A stretch of DNA of 64,000 nucleotides from Ferrimonas marina (GCF_900129905.1 NZ_FQXG01000005.1:292182-356181); one strand, 5' to 3'; shown: positions 37,423-48,799, counted from the first letter of the stretch. Numbers and translations: made by a program. Notes: generated by a model from the letters alone, not told the origin.

Positions 37423-38022
37423 ATGAAGACCCTCTACCCTTTGATCTGCCTGCCCCTGCTGGTTGCCTGCACCAGCGACTCGGATGACACCCCACCGCCA
37501 CCACCGGCCATGTCCGCCGACTACTGCTACCAGATGACCACCAGTCTGGGCGAGATTGAGCTGGCCATCGACGCCAGCCACGCCCCGATCACCGGCGAGA
37601 ACTTCAAGCGCTACGTGGATGAGGGCTTCTACGATGGCACCCTGTTCCACCGGGTGATCGACCAGTTCATGATCCAGGGCGGTGGCTTCACCCCGGGGAT
37701 GGAGCAAAAGCCCACTCACGATCCCATCAAGAACGAAGCCAAGGGCGGCTTCAGCAACGAGCGTGGCACCCTGGCGATGGCCCGCACATCGCAGCCGGAC
37801 ACCGCCACCTCGCAGTTCTTCATCAACCACGTCGATAACCTGTTCCTGGACTGGGAAAACGACCCCAATCGCATCGGCTACGCCGTGTTTGGCAAGGTGA
37901 CCAAGGGGATGGAGGTGGTGGACCAGATCGCCATAGTCGATACCCACAGCGTTGGCTTCCACGGCAACGTGCCGGTGGAAGATGTGGTGATCGAGCAGAT
38001 CGTCGAGATCAGCTGCCGCTGA
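37423..38022 (+). CDS. Lipoprotein peptidyl-prolyl cis-trans isomerase (cyclophilin)
   Basis: This is a cyclophilin that catalyses proline isomerisation in the envelope. The 199-residue protein has a lipobox (LLVAC, Cys17) and a Pro-rich linker. The cyclophilin domain shows [46 protein letters not shown] and GYAVFGKV. The lipidated form differs from cytoplasmic PpiB. It is a single gene upstream of arfB, 45 bp away. Confidence 0.93.
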   Translation: MKTLYPLICLPLLVACTSDSDDTPPPPPAMSADYCYQMTTSLGEIELAIDASHAPITGENFKRYVDEGFYDGTLFHRVIDQFMIQGGGFTPGMEQKPTHDPIKNEAKGGFSNERGTLAMARTSQPDTATSQFFINHVDNLFLDWENDPNRIGYAVFGKVTKGMEVVDQIAIVDTHSVGFHGNVPVEDVVIEQIVEISCR

Positions 38023-38067
38023 TCCGCCTCGCTTGCGTCTGCCTCTGGGGCCGATACAATCGGCCCC

Positions 38068-38484
38068 ATGCTAACCCTTTCCCAGCGCGTCACTATTCCC
38101 GCCCACGAGCTCGAGTTTCAGATGATCCGAGCCAGCGGGGCCGGTGGCCAGCACGTCAATAAAACCAGTACCGCCATCGTGCTGATCTTCGACGTGCGCG
38201 CCTCCCAGGCGCTGCCGGATTACTACAAGCAGCGGATCCTGGCCCACACCCACCCCAACCTCACCGCCAGTGGCAAGATCATCATCAAGGCGCAGCAGCA
38301 CCGCTCCCAGGAGATGAATCGGCAGGATGCCCTGGCCCGTCTCAAGGCCCACATCGACGCCGCCATGGTGGTGCAGAAGAAGCGGGTCGCCACCAAACCC
38401 ACCCGCAGCTCCCAGCGCAAACGGGTCGACAGCAAGAAGCGCCACGGCCAGACCAAGGCACTGCGGCGTAAGACCAGCTACTGA
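38068..38484 (+). CDS. arfB: Alternative ribosome-rescue factor ArfB
   Basis: ArfB is a peptidyl-tRNA hydrolase that frees ribosomes stalled at the 3' end of broken mRNA. The 138-residue protein has the release-factor GGQ in RASGAGGQHVNKTSTA. A basic unstructured tail (RKRVDSKKRHGQTKALRRK) enters the empty mRNA channel. Both parts are complete. Confidence 0.95.
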   Translation: MLTLSQRVTIPAHELEFQMIRASGAGGQHVNKTSTAIVLIFDVRASQALPDYYKQRILAHTHPNLTASGKIIIKAQQHRSQEMNRQDALARLKAHIDAAMVVQKKRVATKPTRSSQRKRVDSKKRHGQTKALRRKTSY

Positions 38485-38551
38485 CAGCGAAAAGCTGCGG
38501 CAATCTTCGGTGATTAGACCAGTAAATGGCTGCCAAACTCTGGCAAGTCGT

Positions 38552-38557
38552 TATAAT
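38552..38557 (+). promoter_or_regulatory. Candidate -10 box for aroQ-accBC
   Basis: A perfect TATAAT lies about 100 bp before aroQ. The upstream CTGCCA at 38530 is a poor -35 at 16-bp spacing. A TGACGTCA palindrome follows at once. Confidence 0.45.
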
Positions 38558-38657
38558 GACGTCATCAAAATAAGACGACGGGTCGGACCAGACTGATTAC
38601 AGTAGATTTTCTGTTTGGCCGACTGTTAACGTTGAGATTGCCGAGGATGGACGCACA

Positions 38658-39119
38658 ATGTCGGACAAATTAGAGATATTGCTGCTAAATGGACCCAACT
38701 TGAACCTGTTGGGGCGTCGCGAGCCGGGTCATTACGGTCACCAGACCCTGGCCCGGATCGTGGAAGGGCTGGAGCAGCAGGCCGCCAAGGCCGGGGTGAC
38801 CCTGACCCACCTGCAAAGCAACAGCGAAGCGGCCCTGATCGACGCCATTCATGCCACCAACGCCGATCTTGTCTTGATCAACCCGGCGGCCTTTACCCAC
38901 ACCAGTGTCGCCCTGCGTGATGCCTTATTGGGAATGGCCCTGCCCTTTATCGAGATCCACCTATCCAATGTCCACGCCCGGGAGCCGTTCCGGCACCACT
39001 CCTACTTCTCCGACAAGGCGATAGGGGTGATCTGTGGACTGGGGGCCGATGGCTACCGTTACGGCCTCGATGCCGCCATCTCTCATTTGCAAAAACAACA
39101 GACAGAGCAACAGGATTAA
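38658..39119 (+). CDS. aroQ: 3-dehydroquinate dehydratase, type II
   Basis: AroQ catalyses the third step of the shikimate pathway (dehydroquinate to dehydroshikimate). The 153-residue protein has [20 protein letters not shown] with the catalytic Arg and Tyr. It also has [30 protein letters not shown] and the catalytic His in [18 protein letters not shown]. It lies 8 bp ahead of accB, the common aroQ-accB-accC arrangement. Confidence 0.97.
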   Translation: MSDKLEILLLNGPNLNLLGRREPGHYGHQTLARIVEGLEQQAAKAGVTLTHLQSNSEAALIDAIHATNADLVLINPAAFTHTSVALRDALLGMALPFIEIHLSNVHAREPFRHHSYFSDKAIGVICGLGADGYRYGLDAAISHLQKQQTEQQD

Positions 39120-39127
39120 GCGCCGCT

Positions 39128-39595
39128 ATGGACATTCGCAAAATCAAGAAACTGATCGAACTGGTACAGGAATCCGGCATCGCCGAGCTGGAGATCACCG
39201 AGGGCGAAGAGAGCGTTCGCATCGCCAGCACCAGCACCGCGGCCCCGGCCCCGGTCACCTACGCCGCTCCGGCCCCGATGGCTCCGGCCGCCCCGGCAGC
39301 TCCGGTGGCTGCTGCCATCGCGCCTGCCGCTGCCGCCGCACCGGCGGACAGCACCCCGGCCGGTCACCAGGTGAAATCCCCGATGGTAGGCAGCTTCTAC
39401 CGTGCCGCTACCCCGGGCGCCAAGCCGTTCGTTGAAGTGGGCGACAGCGTCAACGTGGGCGACACCCTGTGCATCATCGAAGCAATGAAGATGATGAACC
39501 AGATCGAGGCGGACAAGGCCGGTGTTGTTAAGGCAATCCTGCTGGAAAACGGCGACCCGGTGGAGTTCGATGAGCCGCTGTTCATCATCGAGTAA
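39128..39595 (+). CDS. accB: Acetyl-CoA carboxylase biotin carboxyl carrier protein
   Basis: AccB carries the biotin group for malonyl-CoA synthesis. The 155-residue protein has the N-terminal [17 protein letters not shown] region, an Ala/Pro-rich linker (about residues 40-78) and a biotinyl domain. The modified lysine is in EAMKMMN. The operon is aroQ-accB-accC. Confidence 0.98.
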   Translation: MDIRKIKKLIELVQESGIAELEITEGEESVRIASTSTAAPAPVTYAAPAPMAPAAPAAPVAAAIAPAAAAAPADSTPAGHQVKSPMVGSFYRAATPGAKPFVEVGDSVNVGDTLCIIEAMKMMNQIEADKAGVVKAILLENGDPVEFDEPLFIIE

Positions 39596-39606
39596 GGAAG
39601 GCCATC

Positions 39607-40953
39607 ATGCTGGATAAAGTGGTCATCGCCAACCGTGGCGAAATTGCCTTACGGATCCTGCGCGCCTGTCGCGAACTGGGGATCAAGACCGTGGCGGTGC
39701 ACTCCACCGCTGATAAGGACCTGAAGCACGTGCTGCTGGCCGATGAGACCTTCTGCATCGGTAAGCCGCCGGCTAACGAAAGCTACCTCAATATCCCGTC
39801 GATCATTGCGGCGGCCGAGGTCACCGACGCCATCGCCATCCACCCCGGTTACGGCTTCCTGTCGGAGAACGCCGACTTCGCCGAACAGGTGGAGAAGAGC
39901 GGCTTCATCTTCATCGGCCCCAAGGCCGAAACCATCCGCCTGATGGGCGACAAGGTCTCCGCCATCGAGGCGATGAAGAAGGCCGGGGTACCTTGTGTAC
40001 CCGGCTCTGACGGCCCGCTGACCGACGATAACAAGCGTAACCTGCAGATCGCCAAGCGCATCGGTTACCCGGTGATCATCAAGGCCGCCGGTGGCGGTGG
40101 TGGTCGCGGTATGCGCGTGGTTCGCACCGAAGACGAGCTGGTGGAGGCGATCGCCATCACCCAGTCCGAGGCCGGCAGCTTCTTTGGTAACTCCGTGGTG
40201 TACATGGAGAAGTTCCTGGAGAACCCGCGCCACGTTGAGGTGCAGGTACTGGCCGATGGCCAGGGCAACGCCATCCACCTGGGTGAGCGCGACTGCTCCA
40301 TGCAGCGCCGTCACCAGAAGGTGGTTGAGGAAGCCCCGGCGCCGGGGATCACCGAGGAGATGCGTAAGTTCATCGGTGAGCGCTGTGCCCGCGCCTGTAT
40401 CGAGATCGGCTACCGCGGTGCCGGTACCTTCGAGTTCCTGTTCGAGAACGGTGAGTTCTACTTCATCGAGATGAACACCCGGATCCAGGTGGAACACCCC
40501 GTGACCGAGATGGTCACCGGTGTCGACCTGATCAAGGAGCAGCTGCGCATTGCCGCCGGTCAGCCCCTGTCCATCACCCAGGACGAGGTGCAGATCCGTG
40601 GCCACGCCATCGAGTGCCGGATCAACGCCGAGGACCCGAACAGCTTCATCCCGTCGCCGGGCAAGATCGAGCACTTCCACCCGCCGGGTGGCATGGGGAT
40701 CCGCTGGGACTCCCACATCTATGCCGGCTACTCGGTGCCGCCGCACTACGACTCCATGATCGGCAAGCTGATCACCTACGGTGAGAACCGGGGTATCGCC
40801 ATCGCCCGCATGCGCAACGCCCTGCGTGAGCTGGTGATCGACGGCATCAAGTGCAACGTGCCGCTGCAGCAGCGCATCATGGATGACGAAAACTTCCAAA
40901 ACGGTGGTACCAACATCCACTACCTGGAGAAGAAGCTGGAAGCGGAGAAGTAA
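39607..40953 (+). CDS. accC: Acetyl-CoA carboxylase, biotin carboxylase subunit
   Basis: AccC carboxylates biotin on AccB using ATP and bicarbonate. The 448-residue protein has an ATP-grasp fold. [20 protein letters not shown] opens the N domain. The Gly-rich ATP loop is [13 protein letters not shown]. The catalytic region shows [14 protein letters not shown]. It starts 11 bp after accB and is followed by a terminator. Confidence 0.98.
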   Translation: MLDKVVIANRGEIALRILRACRELGIKTVAVHSTADKDLKHVLLADETFCIGKPPANESYLNIPSIIAAAEVTDAIAIHPGYGFLSENADFAEQVEKSGFIFIGPKAETIRLMGDKVSAIEAMKKAGVPCVPGSDGPLTDDNKRNLQIAKRIGYPVIIKAAGGGGGRGMRVVRTEDELVEAIAITQSEAGSFFGNSVVYMEKFLENPRHVEVQVLADGQGNAIHLGERDCSMQRRHQKVVEEAPAPGITEEMRKFIGERCARACIEIGYRGAGTFEFLFENGEFYFIEMNTRIQVEHPVTEMVTGVDLIKEQLRIAAGQPLSITQDEVQIRGHAIECRINAEDPNSFIPSPGKIEHFHPPGGMGIRWDSHIYAGYSVPPHYDSMIGKLITYGENRGIAIARMRNALRELVIDGIKCNVPLQQRIMDDENFQNGGTNIHYLEKKLEAEK

Positions 40954-40971
40954 GGCCGCCTCAGCGTAAAA

Positions 40972-40999
40972 AAGGACGACCCCAGGGTCGTCCTTTTTT
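40972..40999 (+). terminator. Terminator after accC
   Basis: AAGGACGACCC-CA-GGGTCGTCCTT is followed by T. Confidence 0.92.
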
Positions 41000-41022
41000 G
41001 TTGCCTGCCGAGCCAGTGCGGC

Positions 41023-42141
41023 TCAGAAGTAGTAACCGACATTCAGGTTCACTTGGCGGCCCCAGCCATCACCGGATTGGGCCAGTCCCAGGTGCTGATC
41101 GCCGTCACCGTTGGTCCAGAGCAGGTTGTCACCGGCAATATGGTCCAGGTACAGGAAGAACTTCTGGTAGGACAGGGAGGCACCGGTGACGTTCAGGCGA
41201 GATATGTCCTGGCTTTGATTACCGGTGTCTGGCGTCAGGTAACCGAAATCGTTGTACAGCTTCAGTCGACCCAGCGGGGTGTCGAACCCACGGGCCAGGT
41301 TGAGGGTGTAGATCTGGGCCCGACTGGCGATCTCGAAGCGACTGTTGAGCATCCCCATACCGATGCGGCTGGTATCAAACCCCTGGCCCTCGTCGTACTG
41401 ACGATAGTCGTAGTGCAGGGCCTGCAGCAGCAGGTTCCAGTCGCGCCAGCTCAGATCCAGGTGCGCGGCCACGGCGACCCGATCCCCGGTCTCGCGGTAG
41501 CGGATGTTTTCGATCTGGCCCAGCTCCAGCGAACCGCCCAGGATGGCGTACCAATCTCCCTGCTCCAGGAAGTGGCTGTAGCGCGCATTAAGCTGATTGG
41601 TTTCCTTGTTGTGGTAGGTCTGCTGACCGATCTCACCGTGGCTGATGTCCGCAGCCAGGCCACGACCATCGCCGTACTCGGCATTCTTGAAAAAGCCCAG
41701 CTCAAGCCGGTGGTTGTCGCGCTGGTAACGACTGACGACGCCGGTGTCCGGATCGGATTCAAAGCCCACGTAGTAGTTGATGCTGAACCACCAGCTGTTG
41801 GAGGCCAGGTTGAGGCTGCCGAACGGTTTGTCCACTACCCCCAATTGCCACTGCCAATCGTCGCTGGGGTTATAGAACAGATAGCCGTAGCGCAGGTAGT
41901 CGTGCCCTTGCATCAAACGATAGTTGGCGCTGAAACCAAAGCGATCATCGGCGAAGCGGTCATCCAGCTTCAGCTCCAGCATATCGAAGGCGAGATCCCC
42001 ACCCACGTCCCGACTGGCCGGATCGAACGCCTTCCAGTTGTAGTTGAGCCGCAGTGAGCCCCCCAGCTGCGGTGCCGCCTGCGCCAAAGGCCCCACTAGC
42101 ATCGTCGTCGCCATCATGGCAACCACCCACGTCCTTTTCAC
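41023..42141 (-). CDS. Outer-membrane porin-like beta-barrel protein
   Basis: The 372-residue protein has a signal peptide ending LVGPLAQA. Many alternating beta strands are seen, and the chain ends in an aromatic residue (VNLNVGYYF), as outer-membrane barrels do. Segments such as WQWQLGVVDKPFGSLNLAS resemble phosphate-selective or general porins. The channel specificity is unknown. It is convergent with accC. Confidence 0.8.
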   Translation of the reverse strand: MKRTWVVAMMATTMLVGPLAQAAPQLGGSLRLNYNWKAFDPASRDVGGDLAFDMLELKLDDRFADDRFGFSANYRLMQGHDYLRYGYLFYNPSDDWQWQLGVVDKPFGSLNLASNSWWFSINYYVGFESDPDTGVVSRYQRDNHRLELGFFKNAEYGDGRGLAADISHGEIGQQTYHNKETNQLNARYSHFLEQGDWYAILGGSLELGQIENIRYRETGDRVAVAAHLDLSWRDWNLLLQALHYDYRQYDEGQGFDTSRIGMGMLNSRFEIASRAQIYTLNLARGFDTPLGRLKLYNDFGYLTPDTGNQSQDISRLNVTGASLSYQKFFLYLDHIAGDNLLWTNGDGDQHLGLAQSGDGWGRQVNLNVGYYF

Positions 42142-42244
42142 GTAACCTCAACAACTTAGCTCCATCTGGCCGCCAAGGTTAACGATTTGTCTGTGGTTAT
42201 GCTGAGCTGTTCGGTGCGGACGGGACAGTCCTCACGAACCAGAG

Positions 42245-42637
42245 TCACTCCAGTTCAATGGTGTGCCACCGGCTCTGCTTAGGGCCTACCAGCTGCACCC
42301 GCAGTGGCACGCCCGCTGGCAGAACGGCGGTGTCCAGGGCGAAGCGCAGCACCTTAAGGTGGGCGCTGGCGGGGCGGTGAAACACGCCGTACTGGCGAGT
42401 GGGTGCCTGGGGAGAACGGGCGATCAGCCGTTGCTGCTGATAGATCTCCACCCGTTGCAGATCAGGCCAGCCGCCGTGCAACGACAGGTGAAGCAGTTGC
42501 CACTGACCGTCCTGTTGGGTCAGCTCAAGCCGCGTCTCGGTTTGAAACTTAGGCAGCAGGGCCTGTCCATAGAAGGGGCTGGCCACTGCCAGCGATATTG
42601 AGCAAAGCCAAAGTAGTGCCATCCAGAGTATGCGCAT
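42245..42637 (-). CDS. Exported protein of unknown function
   Basis: This is a 130-residue protein with a signal peptide (LLWLCSISLAVAS). The mature region is beta-rich (TRLELTQQDGQWQLLHLSLHG, LRFALDTAVLPAGVPLRVQLVG). I recognise no family. It lies downstream of the subtilase gene on the same strand, 117 bp away. Confidence 0.6.
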   Translation of the reverse strand: MRILWMALLWLCSISLAVASPFYGQALLPKFQTETRLELTQQDGQWQLLHLSLHGGWPDLQRVEIYQQQRLIARSPQAPTRQYGVFHRPASAHLKVLRFALDTAVLPAGVPLRVQLVGPKQSRWHTIELE

Positions 42638-42754
42638 CCACCCATCTCCATGTTATCAGCCTGTAACCCCAAGCTAGGTGGTCGGGCCCATCGTCGCAAG
42701 CGACAAGGCTGAACCCCAGTCAGCATTGGCTCCCGATGCCCTAAGCTCAGTCCG

Positions 42755-43936
42755 CTATTGACGGTCGACCAAGGGGCAGAAGCGGGTGAGCCAGTCACTG
42801 GCGGCCATGGCCTGGACCAGGCCATGGCCATAGTCCGGATCCCGCCCCGGCAGGCCCAAATCCAGCGCACTCTCCGCCAGGGCTCGGCGCAGGGTCAGGT
42901 GATCACAATGCAGGTGTCGGCTCCACACCAGCGCCGCTACCCCGGCAATGTAAGGGGTGGCCATGGAGGTGCCGCTCTTGAGGCCATAGCCCTGCGGCAA
43001 GGTGGAGGGGACGCCCAGTCCCGGTGCCGCCAGTTCTACCTGGTCATTGCTTTGCGAGAAGCTGGCGCGCAGCCGGTTCTCCCCCACTGCCGCTGCTGAG
43101 ATCACCCCATCGTAGGAAGCCGGATAGGCGTAATCCTGGTTGCCCAGGTTGCCCGCCGCCGCCACCATCAGCGCGCCCAACTGGTGGAAGCTGTCGAAGG
43201 CGCGGCGCTCAAAGCGGGAGGCATCCGGCCCGCCCAGGCTCAGGTTGATCACCACCGGCCGCTGCTGCCGTGTCGCCTCCACCACACACTTATCCACTGC
43301 ACTGACCAGAGTGGAGGAGTAGGTCCAATCGCTGGCGTCATAGACCCGGACGATGTGCAGCCGGGGATCAGCATTGGGCAGCACCCCCACCACGCCGACA
43401 CCGTTGCCGCCGATGGCGGCCAGGATCCCCGCTACATGGGTGCCGTGGCCCATGGTGTCTTGGTACCAGGGGCCGGCCTGGCTATCGACATAGCCGGTGA
43501 CCAGGGCAGAGGGAAGATCTTCGTGGTTGAGCGCATAGCCGGAGTCCACCACGCACAGCAATACGCCGTCGATCAGACTGGAGTCCAGCAATTGGGCCTG
43601 CACCATGGGCAGCCCATAGGGCAGGGTTTCGCTTTGGGGGAGTCTGGGCAGATCAGGCTCTGCGGGAAAATGGGATGAATCGGTGATCAACGGGAAGCGG
43701 GGATGGTCTGGCTCCAATGCCAACAGCCATTGGCTGTCGGTCAGCTGTGCCTCGGTGCCCACCGGCAGGCTCACCGCCAGGGCCTGGTGCTGGGGCAACG
43801 CGGTGAACACCTCGCCACCGAGATCCTCCACCAGCGCGGCCGCCGCTTCGGGATCCTCTACCTCGAGGATCCAGCGTTGCTGCGGCAACACCACCGCCGC
43901 GGACAGCGATACGCCCAGAACCCACGAGGCCAACAT
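42755..43936 (-). CDS. S8 family serine protease (subtilase)
   Basis: This is a secreted endopeptidase of 393 residues. A signal peptide (WVLGVSLSAAVVLP) is followed by a short propeptide. The catalytic domain has Asp in LLCVVDSGYALNHEDLP, His in GHGTHVAGILAAIGG and Ser in SGTSMATPYIAGVAALVWS. All three triad residues are present. No C-terminal sorting domain is visible, so it is probably free in the periplasm or medium. Confidence 0.93.
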   Translation of the reverse strand: MLASWVLGVSLSAAVVLPQQRWILEVEDPEAAAALVEDLGGEVFTALPQHQALAVSLPVGTEAQLTDSQWLLALEPDHPRFPLITDSSHFPAEPDLPRLPQSETLPYGLPMVQAQLLDSSLIDGVLLCVVDSGYALNHEDLPSALVTGYVDSQAGPWYQDTMGHGTHVAGILAAIGGNGVGVVGVLPNADPRLHIVRVYDASDWTYSSTLVSAVDKCVVEATRQQRPVVINLSLGGPDASRFERRAFDSFHQLGALMVAAAGNLGNQDYAYPASYDGVISAAAVGENRLRASFSQSNDQVELAAPGLGVPSTLPQGYGLKSGTSMATPYIAGVAALVWSRHLHCDHLTLRRALAESALDLGLPGRDPDYGHGLVQAMAASDWLTRFCPLVDRQ

Positions 43937-44002
43937 GATTCGATCCCCTGCTTACACCGGATGCTGACCTTAGAAACTAGTTCTCCGCCGGCCCAACCGC
44001 CA

Positions 44003-44030
44003 CAAAAAAACACGGCCGTAGCCGTGTTTA
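44003..44030 (-). terminator. Terminator of the frd operon
   Basis: On the minus strand ACACGGC-TACG-GCCGTGT is followed by seven T, about 20 bp past frdB. Confidence 0.9.
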
Positions 44031-44050
44031 TCAATGGGCCCGCGCGCCGC

Positions 44051-44782
44051 TTAGAGGATGCGCGGATGCAGGGCCAGCTTACGGCGCAGGTAGCCGATCT
44101 GGGCCTGGTGGTTGAGATCTTTCGGGCAGTTGTCCGCACAGCCCAGCAGGGTCATGCAGCCAAACACCCCATCCTCGTCACCGATGATGTGGTAGAAATC
44201 ATCCACACTGCGATGATCCCGGTCATCCAGGGCAAAACGGGCCACCTTGTTGAAGCCCACCGCACCGAGGAAGGTCTCGCGCATCTGGGCGGTGGCGCAG
44301 CCGGCGACGCAACAGCCGCACTCGATACAGCGGTCGGTCTCGTAGATGGACTCCGCCAGATGGGGATCCATCTTCTGCTCCATAGCATCGATGTTATGCT
44401 CTTTCTCCCGGTGCAGCCAGGCGCCCACACGCTCTGACAGCGAGCGCATGAACTTGCCGGTGTTGACCGACAGATCGCCGATCAGCTCAAAGCCCGGCAA
44501 CGGCATCAGCTTGATGGTGCCGCCCTCGTACTGGCTGGTCAGGGTACGGCAGGCCAGGGTCGGCTTGCCGTTGATCACCATGGCGCAGCTGCCGCAGATC
44601 CCGGCCCGGCAGACAAAATCGAACTGCAGGCTGGGATCCTGAGTTTCGCGGATCAGCTTCAGCGCGACAAACACCGTCATCCCCGGTGCCTCCTCCAGCT
44701 GGTACTGCTGGGTGGTCGGCTTATCCTCCGGATCAAAGGGGTCGTAGCGGAAGATCTCAAAGGTCAGGGTACGGGCACTCAT
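44051..44782 (-). CDS. frdB: Fumarate reductase iron-sulfur subunit
   Basis: FrdB carries electrons from the membrane haems to FrdA. The 243-residue protein has the [2Fe-2S] ligands in [21 protein letters not shown]-type order, the [4Fe-4S] site [11 protein letters not shown], and the third cluster around [15 protein letters not shown]. The start overlaps the frdA stop by four bases. Confidence 0.96.
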   Translation of the reverse strand: MSARTLTFEIFRYDPFDPEDKPTTQQYQLEEAPGMTVFVALKLIRETQDPSLQFDFVCRAGICGSCAMVINGKPTLACRTLTSQYEGGTIKLMPLPGFELIGDLSVNTGKFMRSLSERVGAWLHREKEHNIDAMEQKMDPHLAESIYETDRCIECGCCVAGCATAQMRETFLGAVGFNKVARFALDDRDHRSVDDFYHIIGDEDGVFGCMTLLGCADNCPKDLNHQAQIGYLRRKLALHPRIL

Positions 44783-46770
44783 GCTTGGCCTCCGGCTTTC
44801 GTTTCACGGCGGGCATTCGGTTCACGGCGAGCATTGCTGCCACGCAGGGGTTCAGGCAGATCATAGGGCATCAGCGCCCGCTGCCGGGTTTCCCGGTCGG
44901 CGTCCGGGTTGGCCTCATCCCAGGCGCGGATCTGCGCCTGGCGCTTGTCGGTGTCCGGGTGAGGAATGGTGAGATCCTTGCCGTAGCCACGGGAGCCCGG
45001 CGGCAGCTCCATCGCCATCACATCCAGATCCTCGTAACCGACGCTCGGCGCACTGTCGCCCTCCGGCCAGCGAACCAGGGTACGCTTGAGCCAGTCGCGA
45101 TCGTTACGCTCCGGGTAGTCTTCGCGGGCGTGGGCACCGCGGCTCTCGGTGCGGGCCTGGGCGGCCTGAGCGATACACAGCGCCACCTTCAGCATCTTGC
45201 GCACCCGCAGGGCATCCACCAGCTCCGGGTTGCTGTGGCGCTTACCGGTGGTCAGTGCCAGGCGCTCGCTTTGAGCCACCAGCTTGGTCAGCTCCGCTAC
45301 GGCCTGGTCAAGATCCTCACCATTACGGAAGATCCCCACCCGCTCCATCATGATCGATTCCATCTGTTGGCGCAGGGCGATGGGGCTTACGCCCTCCTCG
45401 TCACCGGCCAGTAGCTGGTCGATCTCCTGCTGCACCGCGGCCACATGAGCTTTGGCCACCGCCGGCTCGCCCATGGCAACCTGCTCACAGCGGTCCGCCA
45501 CCTTTTCGCCGACGATCATCCCCGCCACCACGGTCTCTGCCAGGGAGTTACCGCCCAGGCGGTTAAAGCCGTGCATGTCCCAGCAGGCGGCCTCGCCCAC
45601 GGCAAACAGGCCCTTGAGGCCATCGCTCTCGCCGTCGGCGTTGGTGCGCACCCCGCCCATGGAGTAGTGCTGGGTGGGGCGGACCGGGATCCACTCCTCG
45701 GCGGGATCGATGCCCAGGAAGTATTGGCAGATCTCCTTCACCTCCCGCAGGTTCTTCTCGATATGCTCGCGCCCCAGGATGGTGATATCGAGCCACAGGT
45801 GATCGCCGTATGGGCTGGGTACGCCCTTACCCTTGCGCATGTGCTCGGTCATCCGGCGGGACACCACGTCGCGGGAGGCCAGCTCCTTCTTCTCCGGTTC
45901 GTAATCCGGCATAAAGCGGTGGCCATCGACGTCGCGCAGCAGGCCGCCGTCGCCACGGCAGCCCTCGGTGGTGAGGATCCCCACCGGCACAATGGCGGTG
46001 GGATGGAACTGCACCGCCTCCGGGTTGCCCAGGGCGACCCCAGCGTCCAGCGCCAACGCAGCGCCGGTGCCTTCGCAGATCAGCGCATTGGTGGAGACCG
46101 ACCAGAGTCGGCCCCAGCCACCAGTAGCAATGGTGGTGGTGCGGGCCAGGTAGGTGATCAGCTCACCTGTGATGAGGTCCCGTACCACGGCGCCGTGACA
46201 GCGCTCGCCGTCGTGGATCAGGCGCAGCGCTTCTACTCGCTCATGCACCTGGATCCCCGCGCCGATCACCTCGTTGTCCAGGGCATAGAGCAGCGAGTGG
46301 CCGGTGCCATCGGAGGTGTAGCAGGTACGCCACTTGGCGGTGCCACCAAAATCACGGGCATGAATCAGACCATGGGCCGCCATCGGCTCCTTGATGGTGA
46401 CCTGTTCGGCGTTCACCACCGCCTTGCGCGAGCCGGCCTTGATCCGGCTCCAGGGCACGCCCCAGTTGGCCGACTGACGCACCGCCTTGGGCGCGACATG
46501 GGTAAACATTCGCGCCACGTCCTGGTCGCAGCCCCAGTCGGAGCCCTTCACCGTGTCGTGGAAGTGGACGTCTTCGTTATCGCCCTCCCCCATTACGGAG
46601 TTACCCAGGCTAGCCTGCATGCCACCCTGGGCCGCCGAGGAGTGTGACCGCTTGGCTGGCACCAGGGAGAGTACGATGGCGTCGAAGCCGCGCTCCTTAC
46701 AGGCCAATGCCACACGCAGACCCGCCAGGCCGCCACCAATCACCAGTGCATCGGTATAGAGGGTTTTCAT
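44779..46770 (-). CDS. frdA: Fumarate reductase flavoprotein subunit
   Basis: FrdA is the catalytic subunit reducing fumarate to succinate in the cytoplasm with covalent FAD. The 663-residue protein opens with [18 protein letters not shown] attachment is in [16 protein letters not shown]. Catalytic motifs are [21 protein letters not shown] and [16 protein letters not shown]. The extreme C-terminus carries a short degenerate duplication ([16 protein letters not shown]). It overlaps frdC and frdB. Confidence 0.97.
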   Translation of the reverse strand: MKTLYTDALVIGGGLAGLRVALACKERGFDAIVLSLVPAKRSHSSAAQGGMQASLGNSVMGEGDNEDVHFHDTVKGSDWGCDQDVARMFTHVAPKAVRQSANWGVPWSRIKAGSRKAVVNAEQVTIKEPMAAHGLIHARDFGGTAKWRTCYTSDGTGHSLLYALDNEVIGAGIQVHERVEALRLIHDGERCHGAVVRDLITGELITYLARTTTIATGGWGRLWSVSTNALICEGTGAALALDAGVALGNPEAVQFHPTAIVPVGILTTEGCRGDGGLLRDVDGHRFMPDYEPEKKELASRDVVSRRMTEHMRKGKGVPSPYGDHLWLDITILGREHIEKNLREVKEICQYFLGIDPAEEWIPVRPTQHYSMGGVRTNADGESDGLKGLFAVGEAACWDMHGFNRLGGNSLAETVVAGMIVGEKVADRCEQVAMGEPAVAKAHVAAVQQEIDQLLAGDEEGVSPIALRQQMESIMMERVGIFRNGEDLDQAVAELTKLVAQSERLALTTGKRHSNPELVDALRVRKMLKVALCIAQAAQARTESRGAHAREDYPERNDRDWLKRTLVRWPEGDSAPSVGYEDLDVMAMELPPGSRGYGKDLTIPHPDTDKRQAQIRAWDEANPDADRETRQRALMPYDLPEPLRGSNARREPNARRETKAGGQA

Positions 46771-47456
46771 CAGGCCGAGCCTCCAAACACAAACAAGCCG
46801 TTATATACGTGCATCAGCAGACTGACCACACCCAGCACCATCAGGTAAACCGCCACCCGGCGCATCCAGCGACGGCCCTGGAAGCGGGGCTCAGCATAGG
46901 GACACCACTTCAGCCACAGCCGGGCGATCCCCGCCAGGCCATGGATCACCGAGACCGGCAGCAGCAGGCCGTACAGCAGCCAGCCGCCTTCGTAGACGAT
47001 GCGGTAGGAGGAGGGCTCCGCCCCCAGGCTATGGGGCTGGGTCAGCATGGTCACCAGGTGGATGGGGATCAGGATCATCATCGCCACCCCGGTCAGCACC
47101 TGTACCAGCCACAGCCGGGTGCCGGCGTGCTGGACGATGCTCATGTGCTGCTGCAGCGCCTTCATCTGGCGATACTCGGTGGGGAAGCGGCGCAACACCG
47201 CTACCACGTGAATGAGCAGCAGCAGGGTAATGAACAGCACCGCCAGCATCACCATGCCGGCATAGCCGTGGCCAGCGGGATCGGCCCAACCGGCGTGGAG
47301 GAACCAGGCCACCTTGTCAAAGGCGTCCGGCCCGAGCAGCACACTGGCTTCCATATGAAGGTGTACAAACAGGAACAGGGTCAGGGCTGCCCCACTGGCA
47401 CCCTGTAAGATGTCCATCCGAGCCGGGCCCCGGCTCCATTCCAACAGTTTTCGCAT
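46770..47456 (-). CDS. frdC: Fumarate reductase cytochrome b subunit
   Basis: FrdC is the quinol-oxidising membrane anchor. The 228-residue protein has five hydrophobic helices and His ligands consistent with two b-haems ([35 protein letters not shown]). This is the Wolinella-type single-anchor organisation, not the FrdC/FrdD pair of E. coli. It is the first gene of the frdCAB operon and divergent from prmA. Confidence 0.94.
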   Translation of the reverse strand: MRKLLEWSRGPARMDILQGASGAALTLFLFVHLHMEASVLLGPDAFDKVAWFLHAGWADPAGHGYAGMVMLAVLFITLLLLIHVVAVLRRFPTEYRQMKALQQHMSIVQHAGTRLWLVQVLTGVAMMILIPIHLVTMLTQPHSLGAEPSSYRIVYEGGWLLYGLLLPVSVIHGLAGIARLWLKWCPYAEPRFQGRRWMRRVAVYLMVLGVVSLLMHVYNGLFVFGGSA

Positions 47457-47514
47457 GACCTATACGCGCTCCTCTGCTCGCTTAGCACCCACCCTAGGCG
47501 GCGCGAAGGCCGCT

Positions 47515-47536
47515 CACAGTGAGCCGGATCACAAGC
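47515..47536. promoter_or_regulatory. Probable CRP site in the frdC/prmA gap
   Basis: AGTGAGCCGGATCACA fits TGTGA-N6-TCACA with one mismatch. It lies 63 bp upstream of frdC. In Shewanella-type bacteria CRP activates anaerobic respiration genes, so frdC is the likely target (inference). Confidence 0.6.
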
Positions 47537-47677
47537 ATCAACATCCCCTTTACAGCCCAACGAAGGGCGCGATCTTGATCACACTCACTGCAGTTTGAAT
47601 CACGTTACCGCAAAACCGCTGGCGGTTCTTCCTTCAGCCATTACAATTCGCCCATCCAAACCGACAGAGAACCCAAC

Positions 47678-48559
47678 ATGGCCTGGATCCAACTGCGCCT
47701 CAACGCCACCGCCGACACCGCCGAAACCATCAGCGATCACCTGATGGAGCTGGGCGCCGCCTCGGTTACCTTCCTCGATGCCCAGGACACCCCGGTGTTC
47801 GAACCGGCCCCCGGTGAAACGCGCCTTTGGGGTGACACCGACGTGGTGGGCCTGTTCGATGCCATCACCGAGATGGAGCCGGTGATTGCCGAGCTGAAAA
47901 CCCTGCCGGAGCTGGCCGAGCAGATGACCTATAAGGTGGAGGCGCTGGAAGACAAGGATTGGGAGCGGGAGTGGATGGACAGCTTCCACCCGATGAAGTT
48001 TGGTAACCGACTGTGGATCTGCCCCAGCTGGCGCGAAGCGCCGGAGCCGGACGCGGTCAACGTACTGCTGGATCCGGGCCTGGCCTTTGGCACCGGCACC
48101 CACCCGACCACCGCTTTGTGCCTGACCTGGCTCGACGGCCTCGACCTGGCCGACAAGCAGGTGGTGGACTTCGGCTGTGGCTCCGGCATTCTGGCCATCG
48201 CCGCCATCAAACTCGGCGCCCAGGAGGTGATTGGCCTGGACATCGATCCCCAGGCGCTGACCGCCTCCGCCGACAATGCCCAGCGCAACGGCATCGAGGA
48301 CAAGCTCACCGTCTACCTGCCCAAGGACCAGCCGGAGAACCTGCAGGCCGACGTGGTGGTGGCCAATATCCTGGCCGGCCCGCTGCGGGAGCTGGCACCG
48401 GTGATCAGTGGCCTGGTTAAGCCCGGTGGTCAACTGGCGCTGTCCGGCCTGCTGCAGGAGCAGGCGGAGGAGCTGCGTGCCATCTACGGCGAGTACTTCG
48501 AGCTCAATCCCACCGCCATCGATGGCGACTGGTGCCGACTGGATGGCATTAAGCGCTAA
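47678..48559 (+). CDS. prmA: Ribosomal protein L11 methyltransferase
   Basis: PrmA trimethylates L11 at several amino groups using SAM. The 293-residue protein has an N-terminal L11-binding domain ([20 protein letters not shown]). It also has the linker [15 protein letters not shown] and the SAM domain with [33 protein letters not shown] and [14 protein letters not shown] hairpin without a T run follows the stop (48567-48590). Confidence 0.97.
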   Translation: MAWIQLRLNATADTAETISDHLMELGAASVTFLDAQDTPVFEPAPGETRLWGDTDVVGLFDAITEMEPVIAELKTLPELAEQMTYKVEALEDKDWEREWMDSFHPMKFGNRLWICPSWREAPEPDAVNVLLDPGLAFGTGTHPTTALCLTWLDGLDLADKQVVDFGCGSGILAIAAIKLGAQEVIGLDIDPQALTASADNAQRNGIEDKLTVYLPKDQPENLQADVVVANILAGPLRELAPVISGLVKPGGQLALSGLLQEQAEELRAIYGEYFELNPTAIDGDWCRLDGIKR

Positions 48560-48734
48560 CCCCATGGGGCGCCGAGGCATTTCGGCGCCCAGCCCAACCT
48601 CCCTGGTGAAAAATTAGTCAACTCAGGCACAAACGCGGAAGTGAGTAACCGCTAACTTGGCTAACCGCCGCAGCGTTGGCTTTGCTCACAAAGAAGTCAA
48701 GCTAAAAAATTTGCGTTGCGTTCATTTTCTAACC

Positions 48735-48763
48735 TTCCCAGGCCCTATAAAAAAGAGTAAGAT
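48735..48763 (+). promoter_or_regulatory. dusB-fis promoter with GC-rich discriminator
   Basis: TTCCCA, a 17-bp spacer and TAAGAT are followed by TCGCCCCC. The C-rich discriminator is typical of stringently controlled fis promoters. It lies 36 bp before dusB. Confidence 0.6.
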
Positions 48764-48799
48764 TCGCCCCCTTGTTTCGGAAGCGGACCTGAGTGACCG